In this document: positions 7,881 through 13,844 of the stretch, in pieces | Layout: every line of letters starts with the position of its first letter | Numbering within the stretch: the stretch's first letter is position 1 | NCBI GenBank assembly: GCA_024195585.1 | Contig: SWBL01000643.1 | Location: forward strand, 1 to 13,844 | DNA length: 13,844 nucleotides | Origin: Aureobasidium sp. EXF-3400 | Taxonomy: Eukaryota > Ascomycota > Dothideomycetes > Dothideales > Saccotheciaceae | Direction of reading: 5' to 3' | Notes under the pieces: model-generated | The model's input: the letters and a program-made list of their open reading frames with translations, nothing else | Databases searched by the model: none | Told to the model about the DNA's origin: nothing | Translations under genes and position numbers: made by a program

Positions 7881-9882
7881 TCAATCCGAATCTGACTCGT
7901 CAAATTCCGAGACATCAGGATCTGGTTAGATGTTAGTACTGTTTGTCGAGATTTAAAGCATGAAGCTGGCTTACCTCTGACAAGCTGATACTCAAAACGA
8001 CCTTGCACCTTCGTGGCCAGAGTGTCACGAACCAAGTCTTGCTCCTCACTGCTCAGAGCTGCATCTAGCGAAGCCATATCGATCGAGATCGCCAGGCCAC
8101 GATTGCCCGGTCCTAGTTTGTCGATAAAATCAAGAAGACCATTCGCCGTGAACACCGACAGACCAGTGATACTAACACTCTTGAGGTTTCCCAAGTTCGA
8201 GAGCGTATTTAGCGTTCGATCACTGAGCAGCCAGCCACTAACAAGTAGATCTTCTAGATTCAGCAGGTTTTCCCCCAGAAGTTGTAACTGATCGTCTTGG
8301 AAGTAGTCAGACGATCTGGTGAGCTTGAGATACCGCAAGTCTCTCAACTCGCACAAGGACTCGCAAAGCTGGTTGCGAGCAACGGGCTCCAAAGGGTCGG
8401 GATCGGCCTTCAAAACTAGACTCTGAAGATTCGTCTGCAGCCCGATGGCTGCGTGAAATTCTTGATGCTCCCGTAGCACATACATGCAGTCATCTCTTGC
8501 GCCGATCTGCAGGTCTTCAAGGTCGATGCCTTCCTCGCTGAGGACAGGCGCTAGGATGTCAGGAGCTGAGACAAACTCGGTCAAGTTGACTTCACGCAGT
8601 TTTTTGCACTGCTTTAGCCACTCTACCATGCCTTCCAGAGTATCTTGCTGCATTTCCTTGAGATCGTGTGGTGGTTGTGTCTCGGACAGCTTAAGCGTCT
8701 CAATCATCGTACAGTTCTTCATCATTCCTAGTCCCTCAATTCCTTTGTCCGGAATGGCGAGTGCTAAAACCTTTAGTGATTCTCCATGTGTGTTCAGTGC
8801 CTGGCAAGTCTCAACGCCGATGCCGCATTCTCCAATGTTCTCGAAATACTGCAATGTGTTATTTGGCATGTAATTCAAGAATCGTGCGAGCTGACTATCG
8901 GAATCATCGCTGATCCTGTTGCGTTCTGTCAGCATAAATTCGATAGAAAAAGAGAACAAGAAAGAGCTGCTTACCACTGATAGATCTTGATCCTGTTTAG
9001 ATGTGGACAGTGCTTGTGCAGGAGGTCTTGGACAATCTCATCGCCTAGTGTCTTGCCCTCCCATAGTTCAAGCGATCGTAGCCTACTCATGTCGGGTGCC
9101 CAACGTGGCAATGCACTGGAAAGAACTGACAAACCACATCAGTCTTGGTTTTTGGGCTTGTTCAAATTGTACCTACCACCAACAGTAGGCTCTGTAAGCT
9201 CCTCTAGCATAGGTGCAGCTTTCACGATGACTGATACGTCATCAATTAGATGTATCTCTGATAATTGCAGGGATCCAACATACCGTCTCCAATTGCAGCA
9301 ACAGTCTCACGCATGTTACTCGATTTCAAGGCACGAGCCTTGCTCCTTGTCTGGCCGGTGATGTTGAACCTCGCAAGGGAACCCGAGAAGAAGTTTCTGC
9401 ACTGATGTAAGTTGAAACTCATTGCGACGCGATATCCCCAGACTTACTGCTTTATCCTGCCTCTGAACTTATCATCGTCCAACAGTTCGTAGAGATCTCG
9501 CAGGTCAAGAACTCTCAAGTAATGGCAATATGAAAACAGCGTCTCCTCAGTGCACGAAAGCAAGATGGTCCGCCACAAGATTGACCATCTCTGGACGGCC
9601 TGCTCTTGTTCTTGTAATGGCAACGATTCATTGCCTCCACTCTTCACTGGCGCATTGTGACTCGCACTGTGATCTGTTAGCGAATCTGGTTGTGGCTTTG
9701 ATAAAATAACGATACCGATAGAGATTTGCCAGGGCTCCAGAACCAGCCAAGTGTTTGCTGGCCACAGCACAATTGTACAAGCTCGAGAAGTCATTGCGTG
9801 AAGCAAGCTCGTCGAAGAGAAGCTGCCACACATCAGGTGGCAACCTCACACCTGAAGTAACGGTATCATCCTCGACAGACAT
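7881..9882 (-). CDS. F-box / leucine-rich-repeat-like protein
   Basis: Probable substrate-recognition protein of an SCF ubiquitin ligase; no specific orthologue is recognised. CDS on minus: join(7881..7921, 7975..8915, 8975..9125, 9177..9230, 9284..9396, 9448..9666, 9716..9882), 561 residues, six introns of 49-59 nt, all frame-consistent. An F-box-like segment is at about 12-55 (VRLPPDVWQLLFDELASRND, then SLYNCAVASKHLAGSG). Then come segments typical of fungal F-box proteins (TLFSYCHYLRVLDLRDL; ALPRWAPDMSRLRSLELWEG, LHKHCPHLNRIKIYQWISDD). A long region of degenerate leucine-rich repeats spans about 235-540 (LKVLALAI, LREVNLTEF, LQSLVLKADPD, LRYLKLTRSSD, LEDLLVSGWLLSD, LKSVSITGLSVF). A tiny last exon adds an acidic tail (DPDVSEFDESDSD). 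In the last but one long intron (8916-8974) the acceptor is AACAG at 8916, chosen because it rebuilds YQWISDDSDSQLARFL; an earlier AG would break the frame. The gene is divergent from RAD9 and in tandem with THI20. The F-box match is weaker than the rest of the assignment. Confidence 0.82.
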
Positions 9883-10088
9883 GTTTTGTTGACTGTACTA
9901 TCAGAATAATAGAACTCTAGGAGAAAATATACAGGTACCGTTGGTCGGCTCCGAAACAGGAAGGCACGTCATCACAAACGCGTCGGATCGCGTCTTCCTC
10001 CAGAGGCATCAGCTCTTGGCAGTTCATACTCAAACCATTTTCTTTTTCCTTTCAGCCCGAGGTCTTTTGTTTATCGAAATTACTGAAA
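9883..10088. promoter_or_regulatory. divergent promoter, F-box gene / RAD9
   Basis: These 206 bp lie between the two start codons. They contain ACGCGT at 9978-9983, the core of the MluI cell-cycle box, about 106 bp upstream of the RAD9 ATG. A T/C-rich stretch (about 10030-10070) just before the RAD9 start is typical of fungal leaders. No TATA box is evident. Confidence 0.55.
9978..9983. promoter_or_regulatory. MluI cell-cycle box (ACGCGT)
   Basis: ACGCGT is the known binding core of MBF-type factors that drive G1/S expression of replication and checkpoint genes in yeasts. Here it reads AAACGCGTCGG in the RAD9/F-box promoter. A 6-mer can occur by chance; another copy sits at 7733-7738 just before THI20. 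Function is inferred. Confidence 0.4.
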
Positions 10089-11822
10089 ATGTCTGCTCTC
10101 AGTTTTGCGTTTTCACCCGAGGCTACTGCTAAAGTGCATGATGCTCTAATTTGTCTGGCCAAATTTGGTGAGACGGTTTGTATGGAAGCTCGTGGCGACA
10201 TGGTATGCTCGCGATATCATGCGATATGACTCTCTTCAGCCTGCTGATGTTGATGATCTAGCTTACTCTGACTACGTTAAATTCGTCCAGAACTTCATAT
10301 GCTTCTTTTGCCCTAGATGCGAAGACATTTTTCTTGTCATACGACTTTGGCTTGGGACAAGGTGCTAGATTTACATGCCAACTCTACAATAAGGCTTGTA
10401 TCTGAATGAGACTGTGTTTGGGACATGACTGACGTATCTCAAGGCTCTTCTTGCTGTGTTCAAAAGCCGCATATCAGATCCTCGTGGTGGTGACACATCA
10501 ATAGACCGCTGTGAAGTCAGCGTAGAAGACAAGCCAAACAAGGTGCAGTGCCGTCTGGTTGTCCGGATGGTATGCAGACACGGTATGACCGCTTTCTTGA
10601 CTATTCAGAGCGCATAAATAAGCTGACTTGCTCCAAAGGTGTCACCAAAACATATCGGTTGACATATGAGTCTGTGGAAGTTTCACATGCACTCTTCGAC
10701 AAACACAACGCTCCGAACTGTTGGAAGATCTCTTCTCGTATACTCCGCGAGTACATCGAATACTTCGGAACGAAGACAGAACAGCTTGATTTGCTAGTCA
10801 AGGATGAAAAAGCTGTCTTTACTAGCTTTACAGAAAAGATCATGGATGGTAAAGGTATGAAAGTCCCGCCTTGCCGCATGACATATTACTGATGTATGTT
10901 ACAGAGATTCTTAAGCAACCACTCGAGACGGCTATCTCTCTACACATCCAGGACTTTGACGACTTCCATGCCGAAGAAGACGTTCACATAGTCATCAATG
11001 TCAAAGACTTCAAAGCCATCGTGATCCATGCCGAGACTTTGAAGGCGCCAATGTCTGCCCAATTTTCTCGTCCTGGAAGACCATTGTTGTTCAGATACAC
11101 TGACAAAGGACTGACTTGCGAGTTCATACTTATGACAACCGGGATATCTCAAGCCGTTCCGCCCGCAACAGCACCAAGAGTAGCATCTACCCGTCCAGGT
11201 GGTCAAGCTTCCAGGCAACCCTCGGCTGTACCACTTCGCCCGTCAAGACAGTCGACAGTAGATCCAGATGTGTCCACAAGACAGCCATCTGTAGCTTTGG
11301 GCATGCCTTCAAGGCAGACTTCTCATGCGGTGGTACAGACGGTCGAAGACAGAAACACAGAGATGGCACCTCCACCAAAGCCTGCTTCCATCGCTGGACC
11401 GCGTGAACGACGAGTCTTGGGCAGTCTTGGACGTCAAATCTCTCAAGCTACAACAACTTCACACGCAGATCCTGACCCTGAGAGTTTGTTCATGCCGCAA
11501 GGCGACGAAGATGACAGCCGATTTGATCCAACAAATTTTGATGAAGAGCCAGAGGAGATGCTGGGCTGGGATGCCAATGCAGATGTCGTAAGTCAAGACT
11601 CCTGTTCAGCTGGTTTGAATTGTGCTGACTTTCTCAAGACTGGCGGGTTCCATCCGACCTTCCGTGATGCTATTACCCACGAGCCACCACCACTCAGTCA
11701 AAGTCTCAACAGAAGTACACAAGGTCTACCACCTACGCAAAGACTTTCTCAAGTGAGCTCATTGATGTTGTGTCTGATACCGTGGCTGATTGATTTCGCA
11801 GATGAACGGATTGTTCGACTGA
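10089..11822 (+). CDS. rad9: DNA damage checkpoint clamp subunit Rad9 (9-1-1 complex)
   Basis: Subunit of the PCNA-like Rad9-Rad1-Hus1 clamp that is loaded at DNA damage and activates the ATR-type kinase; it corresponds to fission yeast Rad9 and budding yeast Ddc1. CDS join(10089..10202, 10262..10393, 10444..10582, 10639..10854, 10905..11587, 11639..11752, 11802..11822), 472 residues. The start MSALSFAFSPEATAKVHDAL is the usual Rad9 N-terminus. The clamp fold covers about 1-280: CLAKFGETV, LTLTTLNSSRTSYASFALDA, TFFLSYDF, ALLAVFKSRI, CRLVVRMVCRHGVTKTYRL, SAQFSRPGRPLLFRY. The tail (about 290-472) is disordered and phospho-site rich: five R-Q-x-S/T motifs (303-380), an acidic patch and four SQ/TQ sites at 448, 455, 461 and 465. 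Intron 2 (10394-10443) must start with GC to keep frame and conservation. Intron 5 (11588-11638, 51 nt) is in frame without stops. The last exon is 21 nt, encoding MNGLFD. It is convergent with the ATS1-like gene, 46 bp between stops. Confidence 0.92.
10394..10443 (+). other. RAD9 intron 2, non-canonical GC-AG
   Basis: This 50-nt intron has left boundary AAG|GCTTGT and right boundary CTCAAG|GCTCTT, with a CTGAC branch-like site near 10429-10433. The hexamer AAGGCT occurs at both ends (10391-10396 and 10441-10446). The only nearby GT (10398) cannot be joined in frame without losing the conserved ALLAVFK segment. GC-AG introns are a known minor class, but the usual donor is GCAAGT, so this one is weak. 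Confidence 0.65.
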
Positions 11823-11868
11823 GTACCGAACGTTTGTGTCGAGGTTACCATTTGTCCTCGAATCCAAC

Positions 11869-12891
11869 TCATCCAGTAATGATCCAGCTCGTTGCGCAGC
11901 CAGCACCGATATGCTGGACGGTCCCGTCTACGTCGAGCTCGTTCCATCGGCCTTTGACATCGCGCTGTTCATCGGTAGGCAAGCCGCAGTTACCATGCTC
12001 ACCCCAGCCCCAAGCAAGCACCTTGCCAGAAGTTGTCAGAACGAGCATGTGCTCACTACCAGCTGCCATAGCAGTTACTGGAAGATCTGCAGGAGGGAGT
12101 TGCCCGTGATCATCCCTGCCCCAAGCAACAAGTCTGTTGTCAGATAGCAGGACGTAAACACTGCCCCATGTGGCTTGTACATCGGTCCAATTTTGAAGTA
12201 TGTGAGGGGTGTTTGACTTGATGTTGAATCTGTCGCGCTTTTCCAGGCCGAGCAATTGTAACTGTCCACTAGCAGGATCGCCGACGACACATGTGAAATC
12301 TTTGCCACAGACGGCGCGTGAGACAGGGAACGATATGCCATCAAGTCTACGAGGTTGCCAGACAACACTAAGTGGGCTTCCTAATTGGCCATGCAGACCA
12401 TTTCCCCAGCCAAAGACCTGCCCATTTGACAGGACCACGACAACATGGCCCATACAAGCAGCCAAGTCGATAACGTAAGTACCTGAAGGCGGAAAATCTG
12501 CGACCAGTTGTGGAGAGTTTGCTTTTACTATACCCTGTCCAAGACCTAGTTCACCTTTTGCGCCACTGCCACAGACGTAGACAGCATGTGCAGATGCAAA
12601 GATGGAGGCATCCCAGGTAGCTGCGATGAAATCCATTTTAGGTAAACTTGACGGAGCGAAGGATGAAATAGACGCTACCGTAGAGATTGCGCATCTTCCA
12701 TCACTATTCTCACCAGTGACATATACGGTGCCGGATTTAGTGAGGATCAAAGTGTGGTTTCCTCCAGCTTTGATGGCCTTGACTGAGGCGTCGAGCCTTT
12801 CAATCTCAACGAGTGACGGTGCAGAGAGATCATCTTCGTGACCAACTCCAAGCTGGCAAGAGCCGTTCGAGCCCAAGGCATAAACAGGCAT
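11869..12891 (-). CDS. ATS1-like RCC1-repeat protein
   Basis: Single-exon gene for 340 residues, close to the roughly 333 residues of yeast Ats1. It forms an RCC1-type beta-propeller. Repeat hallmarks run the length of the protein: VYALGSNGSCQLGVG (3-17), VYVTGENSDGRC, VYVCGSGAKGELGLG, VFGWGNGLHGQLG, LVAWGRDDHGQLP and VLAWGWGEHGNCGLP, each near a second blade motif such as GGNHTLILTKSG or GSEHMLVLTTSG. In budding yeast Ats1 was found as an alpha-tubulin suppressor and is linked to diphthamide and tRNA wobble modification through Kti11. The single-domain build and size favour this group over true RCC1, the Ran exchange factor, which is usually longer with a basic N-terminus. The start at 12891 (MPVYALGSNG) begins the first repeat directly. 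It is convergent with RAD9 and divergent from RPS16 (224 bp apart). Confidence 0.85.
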   Translation of the reverse strand: MPVYALGSNGSCQLGVGHEDDLSAPSLVEIERLDASVKAIKAGGNHTLILTKSGTVYVTGENSDGRCAISTVASISSFAPSSLPKMDFIAATWDASIFASAHAVYVCGSGAKGELGLGQGIVKANSPQLVADFPPSGTYVIDLAACMGHVVVVLSNGQVFGWGNGLHGQLGSPLSVVWQPRRLDGISFPVSRAVCGKDFTCVVGDPASGQLQLLGLEKRDRFNIKSNTPHILQNWTDVQATWGSVYVLLSDNRLVAWGRDDHGQLPPADLPVTAMAAGSEHMLVLTTSGKVLAWGWGEHGNCGLPTDEQRDVKGRWNELDVDGTVQHIGAGCATSWIITG

Positions 12892-13115
12892 TGTTGTATT
12901 TGTTATAAGAATGAATGGAAAGCAAATGGTCGCCGTTGAGTCTCGTCGAAGAATGCCAAGACAATAAAGTGCACGGCTAAACCGCGGCTTTTAGACAAGC
13001 CGAGCCACTCGCACCTGGCAAATTTCGCACCTGCCAGAATTGAAGCCCGAGAGAGAGACCTTCGCGCCGCGACCAGACGACTACTTCGACAACCCTCACA
13101 CAAACCACCGCCAAC
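12892..13115. promoter_or_regulatory. divergent promoter, ATS1-like / RPS16
   Basis: These 224 bp lie between two divergent start codons. They hold GCACCTGGCA (13011-13020) and GCACCTGCCA (13027-13036), two near-identical 10-mers spaced 16 bp apart, which also form TGGCA/TGCCA half-sites facing each other. A near-palindrome centred on CCGCGG (12982-12987) is flanked by CTAAA (12977-12981) and TTTAG (12990-12994). The stretch before RPS16 is CA/CG-rich with an AGAGAGAG run near 13051. I see no TATA box. Confidence 0.6.
13027..13036 (+). promoter_or_regulatory. GCACCTGCCA element upstream of RPS16
   Basis: GCACCTGCCA lies 80-89 bp before the RPS16 ATG and is identical to the 10-mer upstream of RPL39 (726-735, minus), in the same orientation relative to the gene and at a similar distance. 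A one-mismatch copy (GCACCTGGCA) is 16 bp further upstream. A shared ribosomal protein gene element is an inference. Confidence 0.45.
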
Positions 13116-13844
13116 ATGTCGTCCTCCCAGAGCGTCCAGTGCTTCGGCAAGAAGAAGACCGCCACCGCTGTTGCCCACTGCAAGCAGGGCCAGGGCCTCA
13201 TCAAGGTCAACGGCCAGCCCATCTCGCTCGTCCAGCCCGAGATCCTCAGATTCAAGGTCTACGAGCCTGTCCTCATCCTCGGCCTCGACAAGTTCGGTAT
13301 GCGATTACCTATTCTCCCGGAAAGACAGAAAGAGCAATGGATGTAAAAGAGCATGGGACACAAGGATGGAAGATGGGAACTGGAGACATTGCACACAACT
13401 GGAATCTTTGTTAGGACAAATCGCTGACAGGTTTTTCTTTCTTACAGCCGGTGTTGACATCAGAGTCCGCGTCTCCGGTGGTGGTCACACTTCCCAGGTT
13501 TACGCCATCCGCCAGGCTATTGCCAAGTCCATCGTACGTTTTATCTCAGCCAGCACCCATCACGATCCGGTCGCACAACAGAAAGAGGAGGAGCCCGAGG
13601 CATGCAATACTGACACATGGGCCCTTCCGACTTGATCTCGCACGACACATGCAACACATAAACACGATATCAGGATCTAGACTAACGCGCATTCAAGATC
13701 GCCTACTACCAGAAGTTCGTCGATGAGCACTCCAAGAACCAGCTGAAGCAGGCTCTTGTCGCCTACGACCGCACACTCCTCGTCGCCGACAACAGAAGAT
13801 GCGAGCCCAAGAAGTTCGGTGGTAAGGGTGCCCGCTCGCGCTTC
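13116..13844 (+). CDS. RPS16: 40S ribosomal protein S16 (uS9), 3' end beyond window
   Basis: Universally conserved small-subunit protein whose C-terminus reaches the decoding centre. CDS join(13116..13296, 13448..13533, 13698..>13844). The visible part encodes 138 residues; about five more codons and the stop are expected past the end. Exon 1 starts [20 protein letters not shown] and contains [10 protein letters not shown] and [17 protein letters not shown] sequence (here [14 protein letters not shown]). Exon 2 encodes [20 protein letters not shown] and RQAIAKSI. Exon 3 encodes [30 protein letters not shown] and [13 protein letters not shown]. Intron 1 (13297-13447, 151 nt, donor GTATGC) and intron 2 (13534-13697, 164 nt, donor GTACGT, branch CTAAC) are longer than the 50-nt norm of this window, as is RPL39 intron 2. 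I looked for C/D-box snoRNA signals in both introns and saw none. Clean bounds at GCC-GGT (Ala-Gly) and ATC-ATC (Ile-Ile) support the splicing. Confidence 0.96.

Noticed and set aside
11187..11378. Minus-strand open frames antisense to the RAD9 tail
   Set aside because: They are shadows of a confidently coding plus-strand exon with no recognised motif.

Overview
The window is ordinary gene-dense nuclear DNA from a filamentous ascomycete. The evidence is nine protein-coding genes of fungal type and many short introns (mostly 49-66 nt) with GTAAGT-like donors and CTAAC/CTGAC branch points. Two ribosomal protein genes have intron positions that only make sense for a eukaryote, and there is a fused THI20-type thiamine enzyme. 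Pezizomycotina is a fair inference. A Dothideomycete is possible, but I cannot prove the class from this sequence. I see no transposon, virus, biosynthetic cluster, CRISPR array or tRNA, and no exotic undescribed system.

Layout, left to right: RPL39 (eL39, minus, 240-656, three exons with a 6-nt first coding exon); KIN17-like zinc-finger protein (plus, 952-1986); a small multi-pass membrane protein of unknown function (minus, 2118-2684); the SNF1/AMPK beta subunit (plus, 2983-4695); a gene-free gap of about 0.9 kb (4696-5612); THI20, an HMP-phosphate kinase/thiaminase II fusion with ten introns (minus, 5613-7698); an F-box/leucine-rich-repeat-like protein with six introns (minus, 7881-9882); RAD9, the 9-1-1 checkpoint clamp subunit (plus, 10089-11822); an ATS1-like RCC1-repeat protein (minus, 11869-12891); and RPS16 (uS9, plus, 13116 to beyond the window end, about five codons missing).

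Strands alternate almost gene by gene, so the window holds four short divergent promoters (206-298 bp) and three convergent gene pairs. The genes do not form a pathway. They are housekeeping functions (ribosome, DNA damage response, energy sensing, thiamine synthesis, protein turnover) lying side by side.

The most useful observations are these: (1) an identical 10-mer, GCACCTGCCA, in the same orientation about 70-90 bp upstream of the start codons of both ribosomal protein genes; (2) a RAD9 intron that conservation forces to begin with GC rather than GT, flanked by a repeated AAGGCT; (3) a Rad9 tail with five R-Q-x-S/T motifs and a terminal cluster of four SQ/TQ sites; (4) three introns of length 3n without stops that would be readable if retained; (5) a possible basic N-terminal extension on THI20; (6) an MluI cell-cycle box in the RAD9 promoter. 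All exon structures were worked out by hand from splice signals, frame and family conservation; no transcript data were available.
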